The notes below the pieces were generated by a model. It saw only the letters and a list, made by a program, of their open reading frames with translations. It was not told where the DNA came from and ran no database searches. A program made the translations under genes and the position numbers. DNA of 64,000 bases from CAZDET01 sp964504335 (lineage in GTDB: Bacteria; Bacteroidota; Bacteroidia; Chitinophagales; Saprospiraceae): positions 23,286 through 87,285 of the forward strand of contig CAZDET010000013.1 of the NCBI GenBank assembly GCA_964504335.1. The letters run 5' to 3'. Each line of letters starts with the position of its first letter. Position 1 is the first letter of the stretch. Shown one piece after another: positions 31,381 through 40,599 of this stretch.

Positions 31381-32493
31381 TTAAGGCTCGGGGCGCAATT
31401 GTACCGGAATACTGAGTTCCCGATTCTTTCGCAGCACCGTGATGTTAAGCGTTTCCCCGACTTTCGAGCGGCCGATGATTTCGGTCAGATCGGGCACATC
31501 ATTGATTTTGCGGGCATTGACCCGAATGATTACATCTTGCGGCAGCAGGCCTGCAGCCTGCGCGGAGCCGTTTTCCAGGATCTCTTCGATGACGACGCCC
31601 TGATTGATCGAGACGTTTAGCTCGGCGGCCGCTTCGGCGTCGAGGGGATAGATATTGACCCCGAGGAACGCCCGTTGGAAGGCACCGTACTGGATGATGT
31701 CATTGGCGATCCGCACCACCAGGTTGACGGGAATAGCAAAGCTATAGCCCTGAAAGAGACCGGTTTTAGTAGCGATTGCGGTATTGATTCCGAGGAGTCG
31801 CCCGTTTTGGTCGACCAGCGCACCACCGCTGTTGCCGGGATTGACGGCCGCATCGGTCTGGATAAAACTTTCGATCGCATCGCGATCTTCCAGCAACTCC
31901 AGGCTTCTTCCTTTCGCACTAATGATCCCCGCTGTGACGGTACTCGTCAGATCGAGGGGGTTTCCTACTGCTAGCACCCATTCGCCAATGCGGGCGCGAT
32001 CGGAATCAGCCAGGTCGAGCGTGGGCAGCTCGGAAGCCTCTATTTTCAAAACGGCCAGATCGGTCTTCTGATCTGTACCGACGACCACCGCGGTGAAGCG
32101 ACGATTATCGAATAAGGTGACCTCGATTTTGGAGGCCTCTTCGATGACGTGGTTGTTCGTTACGATGTAGCCGTCCTCGGTGTAAATAACCCCTGAGCCG
32201 AAGCCTTCCCGTTCGAATAATTCGTTGTCCTTTTCTCCGAAGAAGAAGCGAAATGGATCATTTTCGCCGCCGCTGGAGGTGGCAGAAATATGCACTACTG
32301 CCGGCATGGCCTGCTCGGCAGCCTCCGTGAAATTGAACCCCGGCACCGGCTCTTGCGGCGGATAATTGACCAGCTGTACCGGTGCAGTGGGTAATACTGG
32401 CGGCGGGCTGGAAGCGGTAGATGGCCCCAGGAAGAACAACGTAAGTGCACTGCCTAGTGCCGCGGCCAGGATAAGCATAAAAAATTGCTTCAT
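31381..32493 (-). CDS. HtrA/DegP-like periplasmic serine protease
   Basis: A 370-residue envelope protease/chaperone. An N-terminal hydrophobic segment (residues ~3-23) acts as a signal or membrane anchor. The chymotrypsin-like domain carries the triad H115 (TNNHVIEEA), D145 (KTDLAVLK) and S222 (NPGNSGGAL). A single C-terminal PDZ domain (about 275-365) contains LGVNIYP and QAAGLLPQDVIIRVN. One PDZ domain makes it closer to DegS/HhoA in layout than to DegP with two. Likely role: degradation of misfolded envelope proteins. It is transcribed alone, divergent from the HD-domain gene. Confidence 0.93.
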   Translation of the reverse strand: MKQFFMLILAAALGSALTLFFLGPSTASSPPPVLPTAPVQLVNYPPQEPVPGFNFTEAAEQAMPAVVHISATSSGGENDPFRFFFGEKDNELFEREGFGSGVIYTEDGYIVTNNHVIEEASKIEVTLFDNRRFTAVVVGTDQKTDLAVLKIEASELPTLDLADSDRARIGEWVLAVGNPLDLTSTVTAGIISAKGRSLELLEDRDAIESFIQTDAAVNPGNSGGALVDQNGRLLGINTAIATKTGLFQGYSFAIPVNLVVRIANDIIQYGAFQRAFLGVNIYPLDAEAAAELNVSINQGVVIEEILENGSAQAAGLLPQDVIIRVNARKINDVPDLTEIIGRSKVGETLNITVLRKNRELSIPVQLRPEP

Positions 32494-32620
32494 TGCTCGG
32501 CTAATTTAGTAGCTTTCCCTATCATTTGAAGGGACATCTAAAATACATAATATTCTCTACAGCCGAAAGGCATAACTTTTCTTATTACTAGTTCGTTAGT
32601 ATCCCCCTTGTCAGATTCGG

Positions 32621-33205
32621 ATGGAAAATGCTGCCGTGAAAAAAATTGACCTCTTTGCCGAATTAAAACCGGAGACGGAGCAGGAGCGCGCTTTCTTGAA
32701 CGATCCGTATTTTACCGATGGCTGTATGTGGGGCGTCCCCCGTTTTGGCCATCCGGAGGGGGCTGTGTATCGGCACATCCAGGAAGTCCTGCAGAACATC
32801 GACCGATACGATATCCCACCGGAAACTCGTCGGAAGTTGCGCGTCATTGCCTTCGTACACGATGCCTTTAAATACATTGAAGACAAAAGCACCCCCCGCG
32901 ACTGGTCGAGGCACCACGCCATGTACGCCCGCAAATTCCTCGAACGGTACACCGACGATCAGGAATTACTGGACATCACCGAGCTGCACGACGAAGCCTA
33001 CTACATTTGGCGGATCTGGCATTTGTACAAAGAGCCGGAAAAAGCCAAAAAGCGGCTTCACCGGCTGCTCAGCCGCCTCGGCGACAGCCTCCAACTCTAC
33101 TATCTTTTCTTCAAGGCCGATACCCTCACGGGGGATAAAAACCTGGCCCCGCTCAAGTGGTTCGAAAGCACGATTGAGGGGGTGCAAATCGTTCCTTTAG
33201 GATAG
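32621..33205 (+). CDS. HD-domain protein (putative phosphohydrolase)
   Basis: A 194-residue soluble protein. The HD metal-binding pattern can be traced: H in VYRHIQEV, HD in AFVHDAFKYIED, HH in RHHAMYARKF, and a downstream D/HD in TELHDEAYY. This suggests a metal-dependent phosphohydrolase for nucleotides or similar compounds; the substrate cannot be predicted. ATG at 32621 is chosen because the next in-frame ATG would cut into the conserved N-terminus. The gene stands alone between HtrA (divergent) and the GMC oxidoreductase, with 127-132 base gaps. Confidence 0.75.
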   Translation: MENAAVKKIDLFAELKPETEQERAFLNDPYFTDGCMWGVPRFGHPEGAVYRHIQEVLQNIDRYDIPPETRRKLRVIAFVHDAFKYIEDKSTPRDWSRHHAMYARKFLERYTDDQELLDITELHDEAYYIWRIWHLYKEPEKAKKRLHRLLSRLGDSLQLYYLFFKADTLTGDKNLAPLKWFESTIEGVQIVPLG

Positions 33206-33337
33206 TATGCAGGCCCTCATCATTGAGCGGAACCCATTTTAGGCCCTCCCTACATTTCTAATGCCGAAGTACAAATATTCCCCGTTACTTCCTACCTTAA
33301 GCGGGCAATTATTTGGCAATCACAGACAGGACAATAG

Positions 33338-35068
33338 ATGTATTTCAATTCGAGCGGAAAAGATGCCGTTACCTATGATGCCATTGTCGTAGGAACGGGG
33401 ATCAGCGGCGGCTGGGCAGCGAAAGAGCTCACCGAAAAAGGACTCAAAACGCTGGTGCTGGAGCGCGGCCGAATGGTTAAGCACGGCGATTATCCCACTG
33501 CAAACGACGACCCCTGGGATGATCCGCTACGTGGCCGGCTCCCGGAAGCCATTCTGGAAAAGCACTACTACAAACAACGCCGAACAGGCTATACCGTCCA
33601 AGCACCGCACGCTCATTGGTTTGTAAAAGACGACGAGCATCCCTACACCGAAGTAAAGCGCTTCGACTGGATGCGCGGCTACCACGTCGGTGGCCGATCT
33701 ATTATGTGGGGGCGGCAAAGTTACCGCTGGAGCGAAATGGATTTTGAGGCCAACGCACGGGAGGGCGTGTCGATCGACTGGCCCATTCGCTACGCCGATA
33801 TCGCCCCCTGGTACGACTATGTGGAACGCTTCGCCGGCATCAGTGGCCAGGCGGAGGGCCTCGCTCAACTCCCCGATGGCCAGTTTTTGGCCCCGATGGA
33901 TCTCAACTGCTCCGAACAGCAACTCCGTGAGCGCGTAGCCGAAAACTTCGGTGGCCGCGTCGTCACAATTGGTCGAACAGCTCACCTCACTACCTACGAT
34001 CCGGCCATTCACAAGGGCACGCGGGGTGCCTGTCAGTTTCGGAACCGATGCATGCGGGGCTGCCCCTTTGGCGGCTACTTCAGCAGTCTTTCCTCCACGA
34101 TCCCCGTCGCAGAGGCCACCGGCAATATGACCCTCCGCCCCGATAGCGCCGTGCATCGAATTATCTACGATCCGGAAACAAAGCGCGCCAAGGGCGTCGT
34201 GGTACGCGATACGGTAACCGGAGAAGATGTGGAATTCTTCGCCCGCGTCATTTTCCTCTGCGCGTCGGCCCTGGGGTCTACCTTCATCCTGATGAACAGC
34301 AAGTCCGATGCGCATCCCGATGGCCTGGGCAACAGCAGCGGCCAGCTCGGACGCAATCTGATGGATCACCACTTCCGTGCCGGTGCCGCGGGCATCATGC
34401 CCGGACACGAGGATCGCTACTACAAGGGCCGGCGGCCCAACGGGTTTTACATTCCCCGCTTTCAGAATCTCCCCGGCGACCGCGCCAGTAAACGAGACTA
34501 CCTGCGGGGCTACGGCTACCAGGGAGGCGGTAGCCGGCAAAACTGGATGCGCGGCGTGCGCGAGCTGGATGCCAGCCTCGGCGCCGAACTAAAACAGGCC
34601 CTCGCCGCTCCCGGCCCCTGGAGAGTCGGGATGACGGCCTTCGCCGAATGCCTGCCCTACGAGGAAAACCGAATCTACATCAACGAGGAGCAACTCGATA
34701 TCAACGGGCTACCTACCCTGACAATCGACGCCCAGTTTCGCGAAAACGAACAAGCCATGCGCACGGACATGATGAACGACGCCGCCGACATGCTGGAAGC
34801 AGCGGGCTGCACCGACATCCAAACCTACGACGACGGCTCCTGGCCCGGATTGGGCATCCACGAAATGGGTACCGCCCGCATGGGCCGCAGCGCACGCACC
34901 AGCGTGCTCAATGCCAACAACCAGGTATGGGACTGCCCCAACGTGTACGTGACCGACGGAGCCTGCATGACCTCCGCTGCCTGCCAAAACCCCTCCCTGA
35001 CGTACATGGCCCTCACCGCCCGGGCGGCCGACCACGCAGTGGAATCACTCAAAAAAATGGAACTCTAA
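33338..35068 (+). CDS. GMC family oxidoreductase (FAD-dependent alcohol/sugar dehydrogenase)
   Basis: A 576-residue FAD enzyme. The dinucleotide loop GTGISGG (G19, G21, G24) lies near the N-terminus, GGRSIMWGRQSYRW is the second GMC signature region, and the C-terminal domain has the catalytic-site histidine H508 in IHEMGTARMG and the conserved AACQNPSLTYMAL segment. A Cys-rich patch CQFRNRCMRGCPFGG is also typical of the gluconate/glucoside dehydrogenase subgroup. It oxidises a sugar, polyol or glucoside with electrons passed on to the respiratory chain. The gene after it encodes the small Tat-exported subunit, so the complex probably works in the periplasm. There is no signal peptide of its own; it may be carried along with the small subunit. 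Confidence 0.92.
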   Translation: MYFNSSGKDAVTYDAIVVGTGISGGWAAKELTEKGLKTLVLERGRMVKHGDYPTANDDPWDDPLRGRLPEAILEKHYYKQRRTGYTVQAPHAHWFVKDDEHPYTEVKRFDWMRGYHVGGRSIMWGRQSYRWSEMDFEANAREGVSIDWPIRYADIAPWYDYVERFAGISGQAEGLAQLPDGQFLAPMDLNCSEQQLRERVAENFGGRVVTIGRTAHLTTYDPAIHKGTRGACQFRNRCMRGCPFGGYFSSLSSTIPVAEATGNMTLRPDSAVHRIIYDPETKRAKGVVVRDTVTGEDVEFFARVIFLCASALGSTFILMNSKSDAHPDGLGNSSGQLGRNLMDHHFRAGAAGIMPGHEDRYYKGRRPNGFYIPRFQNLPGDRASKRDYLRGYGYQGGGSRQNWMRGVRELDASLGAELKQALAAPGPWRVGMTAFAECLPYEENRIYINEEQLDINGLPTLTIDAQFRENEQAMRTDMMNDAADMLEAAGCTDIQTYDDGSWPGLGIHEMGTARMGRSARTSVLNANNQVWDCPNVYVTDGACMTSAACQNPSLTYMALTARAADHAVESLKKMEL

Positions 35069-35070
35069 TC

Positions 35071-35730
35071 ATGACGCGCAGAGAAGCACTTCGCTATACT
35101 TCCTATCTGACCGGATTTGCCATTTCGGCCCCTACCATATCGGCCATCCTGAGCGGTTGCACCGTAGATACCACTCCGGAAGCCGAACCCTACACGCCTG
35201 CGTTTCTGACGCCCGAGCAATTTGCCTTTGTCAGCATCACCGCCGAAACGATTCTCCCAAAAACGGAGGATATGCCCGGAGCCGAAGATGTCGGTGTTCC
35301 TGCTTTTATCGATCAAATGCTGAGTAAGGGCTACAAAGAAAGCCACCAGGAACGCTTCCGCAATGGCTTAGTCGCCTTCATGGCCGAAGCCGCCGCCGCC
35401 GGAGAAGAGGCCTTCAGCGATCGCACCGAAACAGATCGCCTGGCTTTCCTCAACGAAAAAGACCGAACGACCCGGGCGTTGCTCACCCAATGGGCAAATG
35501 ATCCCGTACTGACCGACCTGACCGATGTGGAGGCTCCGAAACAAGGCGAGTCGGAAAAAGAGGTCGACACCCGGTACGACTTTTTCGGGAATTTGAAGGA
35601 ACTCGTCATCTACGGCTATTACAGCAGCCAGCCCGTGGGCATGGAGCACCTGGTGTACCTGCCCGTACCCGGCGTGTACGAAGGCTGTATCCCCCTTTCC
35701 GAAACCGATGGGAAGAGTTGGGCACTTTGA
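35071..35730 (+). CDS. Gluconate 2-dehydrogenase subunit 3-like Tat protein
   Basis: A 219-residue partner of the GMC oxidoreductase, starting 2 bases after its stop. The N-terminus MTRREALRYTSYLTGFAISA is a twin-arginine-type signal, with a possible lipobox LSGC around residue 30, so it may be a lipoprotein exported folded together with the large subunit. The mature part (about 45-190) resembles the gamma subunit of membrane-bound gluconate 2-dehydrogenase, with TAETILPKTEDMPGA and GYYSSQPVGMEH. The third, cytochrome c subunit found in classical complexes is not encoded here, so electrons must leave by another carrier. Confidence 0.88.
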   Translation: MTRREALRYTSYLTGFAISAPTISAILSGCTVDTTPEAEPYTPAFLTPEQFAFVSITAETILPKTEDMPGAEDVGVPAFIDQMLSKGYKESHQERFRNGLVAFMAEAAAAGEEAFSDRTETDRLAFLNEKDRTTRALLTQWANDPVLTDLTDVEAPKQGESEKEVDTRYDFFGNLKELVIYGYYSSQPVGMEHLVYLPVPGVYEGCIPLSETDGKSWAL

Positions 35731-35754
35731 TGGTAGTACTATTTGACTAACAGA

Positions 35755-36873
35755 CTAATCAGCCTTCATCCAGGCATCCGGATCGCTGGCTGGAGCGTCA
35801 CCGTTGCCCCGTTCGTAGCGGGTCCGATTAAACGCCCAGTCGAATTGATCGAGTTCGAGTAACCCTGCTTTTAGCAGATCGATTGAGGCTTGAATGTCTT
35901 TTTTGTGCGCCATTTCAATCGTCTGATGGATATGGCGCAGGGGAATGGAAATGGCCCCTGCGATGGAACCCTTTTTCCCCGACCGCTGCACGCCGGCGGT
36001 GTCGGTCCCTCCGGCAGGGAGTAACTCCGGCTGCCACGGGATGCGGTGTTTATTGGCCAGCTGCTTGAGGTAATTGACCATTCGGTAATCACTGATCACG
36101 GTACCGTCCATCACCTTGATGGCCGTTCCCTTGCCCAGGCTAGTCACCGATTCGTGGGCCTGCGAGCCGGGCACATCGAAGGCAATCGTCACGTCGAGTC
36201 CAAACCCGAAATCGGGATCAATCAGGTGTGCTGCAGAAATCGCTCCACGCAACCCTACTTCCTCCTGCACGGTAAATACGCCGTAGATATCGTAGGGTAC
36301 TTCGGTATCCTGCAGCTGCCGCAGGGCTTCGATTAGAATGAATACGGAAACGCGATTATCCAGGGATTTGCTATTGACGCATTCGCCCATCTCGATCAAG
36401 CTGCGCTCGCGCGTAATCGGGTCGCCAACGGCTACCAGCTCCTGCACTTCCTCCCGGGGCATGCCCAGATCGATGAAGTATTCGTGCAGCGGCACGGTCT
36501 TCTGGCGTTCTTCGGGCTTCATGAGGTGAATGGGTTTGGAGCCCATCACACCAATGAGATCTTCCTTACCGTGCACGATGACGCGCTGGGAAGTCAGTGT
36601 TTTCGGGTCGAATCCACCCAGTGGCAGGAAGCGCAGAAAGCCGTCGTCGTCGATGTGGCTAACGATGAATCCGATTTCGTCCATATGGGCAGCCACCATG
36701 ACGCGCTTCCGGTCGCGGCCCCGTTTAATCGCCAGTACATTTCCCAGGTTGTCAATTTCAATCTCATCGACGAGTGGCCGGACTTCACTCAGGACCAATT
36801 CCCGGATGCGCTGCTCAAATCCGGGGGCTCCGGGCATCTCACAAATTGCTTTCAGTAGCTTAATGTTCTCCAT
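35755..36873 (-). CDS. M42 family metallo-aminopeptidase
   Basis: A 372-residue dinuclear-metal aminopeptidase of the glutamyl aminopeptidase/'cellulase M' group, which forms large tetrahedral complexes in the cytoplasm. Ligand regions appear in order: AAHMDEIGFIVSHID (metal His and catalytic Asp), SLDNRVSVFILIEAL (bridging Asp), TVQEEVGLRGA (catalytic and metal Glu), AFDVPGS (metal Asp) and RHIHQTIEM (last metal His). It degrades short peptides for amino-acid recycling. It is transcribed divergently from the flippase. Confidence 0.92.
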   Translation of the reverse strand: MENIKLLKAICEMPGAPGFEQRIRELVLSEVRPLVDEIEIDNLGNVLAIKRGRDRKRVMVAAHMDEIGFIVSHIDDDGFLRFLPLGGFDPKTLTSQRVIVHGKEDLIGVMGSKPIHLMKPEERQKTVPLHEYFIDLGMPREEVQELVAVGDPITRERSLIEMGECVNSKSLDNRVSVFILIEALRQLQDTEVPYDIYGVFTVQEEVGLRGAISAAHLIDPDFGFGLDVTIAFDVPGSQAHESVTSLGKGTAIKVMDGTVISDYRMVNYLKQLANKHRIPWQPELLPAGGTDTAGVQRSGKKGSIAGAISIPLRHIHQTIEMAHKKDIQASIDLLKAGLLELDQFDWAFNRTRYERGNGDAPASDPDAWMKAD

Positions 36874-36985
36874 TAGACGAATCTCTTGTTTGGGATGATT
36901 TTGGCTTTAGGGAAAAATTGCACCGAAGGTAAAATTTATTTGTCGATCTCGGAAAAGGTATATTGCGGCGAATTTAGTTCTAGCT

Positions 36986-38524
36986 ATGTCGCTGTTGCGC
37001 AAACTGGCGGGAGAGACGGCCATTTATGGGGTAAGTAGCATTCTGGGACGCGTGCTGCACTACTTTGCTATTACGCCCTATATCACCCGCGTTTTTCAGA
37101 CGGATGAGTACGCGCTCGTGCAGGAACTTTACTTCTATATTGCTTTCCTGCTGGTACTATCTACCCACCGTATGGAAACGACCCTGTTTCGCTTCGGCAG
37201 CCGCATGGAACAGGAAAGCGGATCGTACCGAGCGCCCTTTCTGGTGGCTTCCCTCTCGGTATTTTCGGTAACGGCTCTTGGTTCGCTGGTCCTGTTCGTT
37301 TTTGCACCCAGCATAGCCGAGACCCTTGAGTTTCCGGGGTTGGAGCACCTGGTCCGATTGGTCATCGGTATCACGGCTTTCGATGCTCTGGCGGCCATTC
37401 CCTTTGCCCGGCTCCGACTGGATAACCGACCCATCCGTTTTGCCGCACTTCGCTTGGGCGGCATTATCCTCAACTTACTGCTCATCTTCTTCTTCTTCGA
37501 GTTTTGTCCGTTATTGGCGGAACGGGGCAGCGCTTTCGTACGTGGTTGGTACGATCCAGAGCAATTGGTTACCTACTACCTCCTGGCAAACCTGATTACT
37601 AGTGGAATTGTGTTGCTGGCGCTCAGTCCTTTGTATTTGCCCGGAGAAAAAGAACGATGGGTGATCCGTTGGTCGGAGTGGAGGGAACTCTACTGGCAAA
37701 TGTGGCAATACGCTTATCCATTGATTATCGCCGGCCTTGCCGGAATCGTCAACAGCCTGATCGGAGTGCCACTGCTGCGGTTGTGGGGAAGCGGCACCCC
37801 ATCGGAGAATTCCGACCTGGCAGGTGTATTTGCCGCCGCTACCAAGCTGGCCGTACTGATCAACCTTTTTATCCAGGCCTATAATTATGCTGCGGAGCCG
37901 TTCTTCTTCAAGCAATCGGTCAAATCAGCGGATCGGAGCATCTACGCCGATGCTACCCGGGCGCTGGCGCTGGTTGGCGCAATCGGCTTTTTGGGCATTC
38001 TCTTGTACATCGAATTGATTCAGTACTTGCTGGGCAAGGATTTTCGGGAAGGATTGGATGCGCTGCCGTTACTATTGATGGCGAATATTCTACTCGGCCT
38101 GTTCTACAACTTTTCGGTCAGCTATAAACTCACGGATCGCACGCTGCTCGGTGGCATCATTGCGGTGATCGGCATGCTACTAACGCTTGGTTTGAATTGG
38201 CTACTCATACCCATGGAACACGTCACCTACTTCGGGCCGGCCATTGCCATGCTGGTCTGCTATGCCTTTATGGCGCTGGCGAGTTACTGGCTTGGCCGTC
38301 GGTTGTATCCGGTGCCCTATCGCCTGGATAAAATTGGTTGGTACCTGCTGCTGGCGGTGGCCGGCTTTGGTCTCAGCACCTGGCTCGATGGACTCTTTGA
38401 ATTCTCGCTCTGGCCAAAAATGCTGTTGAATACCCTGATTATACTTGGCGTTTTCGCCCTGTTGTACCTTTCGGAAAGAACGTGGTTCCGGCAAATCTTA
38501 TCCCGTAGGCCACCGGAAGAATAG
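36986..38524 (+). CDS. Polysaccharide flippase, MATE/MviN-like (Wzx-type)
   Basis: A 512-residue integral membrane protein with about 12-14 hydrophobic helices. The N-terminus (SLLRKLAGETAIYGVSSILGR) and layout resemble the oligosaccharide flippases of the MOP superfamily that carry lipid-linked sugar units across the inner membrane for lipopolysaccharide or capsule. There is no glycosyltransferase cluster beside it, so the glycan it moves is unknown. It is transcribed alone and converges with the DUF4294 gene, with only 5 bases between the stops. Confidence 0.83.
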   Translation: MSLLRKLAGETAIYGVSSILGRVLHYFAITPYITRVFQTDEYALVQELYFYIAFLLVLSTHRMETTLFRFGSRMEQESGSYRAPFLVASLSVFSVTALGSLVLFVFAPSIAETLEFPGLEHLVRLVIGITAFDALAAIPFARLRLDNRPIRFAALRLGGIILNLLLIFFFFEFCPLLAERGSAFVRGWYDPEQLVTYYLLANLITSGIVLLALSPLYLPGEKERWVIRWSEWRELYWQMWQYAYPLIIAGLAGIVNSLIGVPLLRLWGSGTPSENSDLAGVFAAATKLAVLINLFIQAYNYAAEPFFFKQSVKSADRSIYADATRALALVGAIGFLGILLYIELIQYLLGKDFREGLDALPLLLMANILLGLFYNFSVSYKLTDRTLLGGIIAVIGMLLTLGLNWLLIPMEHVTYFGPAIAMLVCYAFMALASYWLGRRLYPVPYRLDKIGWYLLLAVAGFGLSTWLDGLFEFSLWPKMLLNTLIILGVFALLYLSERTWFRQILSRRPPEE

Positions 38525-38529
38525 TCGGA

Positions 38530-39258
38530 TTATCGATTGTTGCCGGAGTCTTCAATGAAAATATCTTCGTCGATTTCGCCTTTTTTCTTTCCGCGCTTGC
38601 GCTGCATTTCCCGGGTTTTTTCGAGCAGTGCCTGCCGGAGGGCCGGCTCATCGGGCACTTCGTAGGAAACGTCGAAATCATCGAGTACGGCGTCCAGCAC
38701 GCGATCCTCTCCAACTACATACCCGTTGCGGAGCTTGTGCCCGTATAGCCCGCCGATAATACTCCAGTAGCTGGCGGTGAGCCCGCCGCGCAAATCTTTG
38801 ATCAGGGAGTGCATTGGAGCGTCCAGCTCGCGCTCGATCATCTTGAACATCACATAACCCTGCGTTTTGCTAAGCTTTTTCAAGGGTTCGCCGAACTCGT
38901 CTTTCAGTTCGCGCTGCAACTGGCGAATATATCGCTTGCCGGCGCGCTTCTTGACGTTTTCCGTCACATACTCCGTTTCGCGAAAAATGCGGATAGCTTC
39001 CTTGGCGTAGGGGTATACTTTGATGGCGTAGCGCCGGTAGCGCCGGTAGAGGCGTTGTTCTTCCTCGCTCTCGAAGGTGCGCAGCGAGCTGATCGATACA
39101 TCGTCCAGACTGGCCAGAATCAGCGTATCGCCACACTCATCGACCATATAGCGGAAGTACTGCCCGTTTACACTGGTATAGCCGATTTCCTGGCCAAAGC
39201 CTGTCAGGCACCACAGGATCAGCAAACCAACAGAGAAGGGAAATCTTAATCGTTTCAT
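38530..39258 (-). CDS. DUF4294 family exported protein
   Basis: A 242-residue protein with a signal peptide (FSVGLLILWCLTGFGQ). The central part, YRRYRRYAIKVYPYAKEAIRIFRE followed by TQGYVMFKMIERELDAPMHSLIKDLRGGLTASYWSIIGGLYGHKLRNGY, matches DUF4294, a family I know only from Bacteroidota. The C-terminal 40 residues are highly charged (RKRGKKKGEIDEDIF). The function is not known; the signal peptide and lack of a lipobox suggest a periplasmic protein. Confidence 0.8.
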   Translation of the reverse strand: MKRLRFPFSVGLLILWCLTGFGQEIGYTSVNGQYFRYMVDECGDTLILASLDDVSISSLRTFESEEEQRLYRRYRRYAIKVYPYAKEAIRIFRETEYVTENVKKRAGKRYIRQLQRELKDEFGEPLKKLSKTQGYVMFKMIERELDAPMHSLIKDLRGGLTASYWSIIGGLYGHKLRNGYVVGEDRVLDAVLDDFDVSYEVPDEPALRQALLEKTREMQRKRGKKKGEIDEDIFIEDSGNNR

Positions 39259-39391
39259 AGCAGTTCAGTTTCGGGCCCCACGGGTTTCTATAACTAACGA
39301 ATGCCTGCGCAAATAGATGGCAGCTTCTCTATTAAAACGGAGGGAAAATTTTGGGCCGGGCTGTTAATGTTGCCCGGACGACCCGCTACTT

Positions 39392-40570
39392 CTAGAGCCG
39401 ATCGATAAACAACTGGACCTCCCGCCGGCCCCGCACATCGCTTTCCGGCAACCGGTCGAGCACATCGCGCGCTAATTTCCGGGCCTGCCGATCTTTTCCC
39501 ACTTTGACCAGGGCGGTGGCATAGAGTAGCCCGTGCTTCGTTTGAGGGTCGTTTTCGTATGCCATCCGGCTGTAGCGGAGGGCCCGATTCACCGCCTCGG
39601 AATCGGTGCCGTAGCGTTCCAGCAGTTGAGCCGCCAACGTGTAATGCGCCTGAGCATCCTGTGGATCAAGCACCTCTTCGACGTATTGATCGCACAGGTT
39701 TAGATAGCTGCTCAAATCTCCCGCCCGGCTGAGTAGTGCCAATTGCCCTTCCAGCTGAATGCGACGCAACCGGGGGCGCGGCAACAAGCCCTCGGCCGTT
39801 TCGATCGCCTGGTCGAATAAGAAAGGGCTGTTAAATTCCTCCGCTTTTTCCAGGCTTACAACCAGGGCGGATAGGACCTTTTCTTCGAATCGCTCCGGGC
39901 CAACCAGCTCGCGGATCGCCTCGTGGTGTTCCGCCAGCAAGCTAAAGGCTTTACTATCGGCGTCGGTAGTCACTTGAAAAATGAGCTCAAGATTCTCCGG
40001 TTCTGAAAGTTGAGCGGCCTGATCCCGAAAATATTCGTTGACAATTTTGCTGTAGGGCTCCTCGGCGCGGATGAGCGACTGCAGGTAGCGATAGACGAAC
40101 TGTGGGTCGCGCTCCCCCGCGGCGTATTTTTCGGCATAATCTTCGACTGGATCAAGCGCCCGCAGGATGCTGCGGCCGAGTTGAATCAGACCTTCCGCCT
40201 GCTGCGCTCCTTTTACCCGACGCTCGAGTGTGCCGTCGGAACGGAAAAAAAACAGCGTGGGAAAAGCTTCTACCGTGTAGCGTTGCCGAAACGTGACCGA
40301 CTCATCCTTTTCCATATCGAGCTGAACGTTCACGAAGTATTCGTTGAACAATTGGCCGACCTTCGCATCGGGGAAAACACGCGCCGACATCATCTTGCAC
40401 GGGCCACACCAGGTGGTGTAGGCATCCAGAAAAATGGGCTTCCCGGTTTTTTCGGCTTCGGCCAGGGCCTCCTCCCAGGTGCCTTCAAAAAACTGAATGC
40501 CCGATTGGGCGTAGGTTTGTAGGCAAATCAGCAATCCGATCAAAAAGGCAACGTGGCGCATAAGCTCCAT
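39392..40570 (-). CDS. Exported thioredoxin-fold protein with long C-terminal helical region
   Basis: A 392-residue protein with a signal peptide (FLIGLLICLQTYAQ). Residues ~27-145 form a thioredoxin-like domain with the active site TTWCGPCKMM and the cis-proline segment VEAFPTLFFFR. The remaining ~250 residues are rich in helices and Ala/Leu/Glu, with TPR-like features (AQAHYTLAAQLLERYG ... ALRYSRMAYENDP). This looks like a periplasmic disulfide reductase or isomerase with a protein-docking tail. It is followed 29 bases later by a TPR lipoprotein, an expression unit of envelope proteins. Confidence 0.83.
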   Translation of the reverse strand: MELMRHVAFLIGLLICLQTYAQSGIQFFEGTWEEALAEAEKTGKPIFLDAYTTWCGPCKMMSARVFPDAKVGQLFNEYFVNVQLDMEKDESVTFRQRYTVEAFPTLFFFRSDGTLERRVKGAQQAEGLIQLGRSILRALDPVEDYAEKYAAGERDPQFVYRYLQSLIRAEEPYSKIVNEYFRDQAAQLSEPENLELIFQVTTDADSKAFSLLAEHHEAIRELVGPERFEEKVLSALVVSLEKAEEFNSPFLFDQAIETAEGLLPRPRLRRIQLEGQLALLSRAGDLSSYLNLCDQYVEEVLDPQDAQAHYTLAAQLLERYGTDSEAVNRALRYSRMAYENDPQTKHGLLYATALVKVGKDRQARKLARDVLDRLPESDVRGRREVQLFIDRL

Positions 40571-40599
40571 ATATTTTTGGTTCTTCGTCCATTTACAAA

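Noticed and set aside
33527..34540. 337-codon open frame antisense to the GMC oxidoreductase
   Set aside because: The sense strand has complete GMC motifs; the antisense frame has none.
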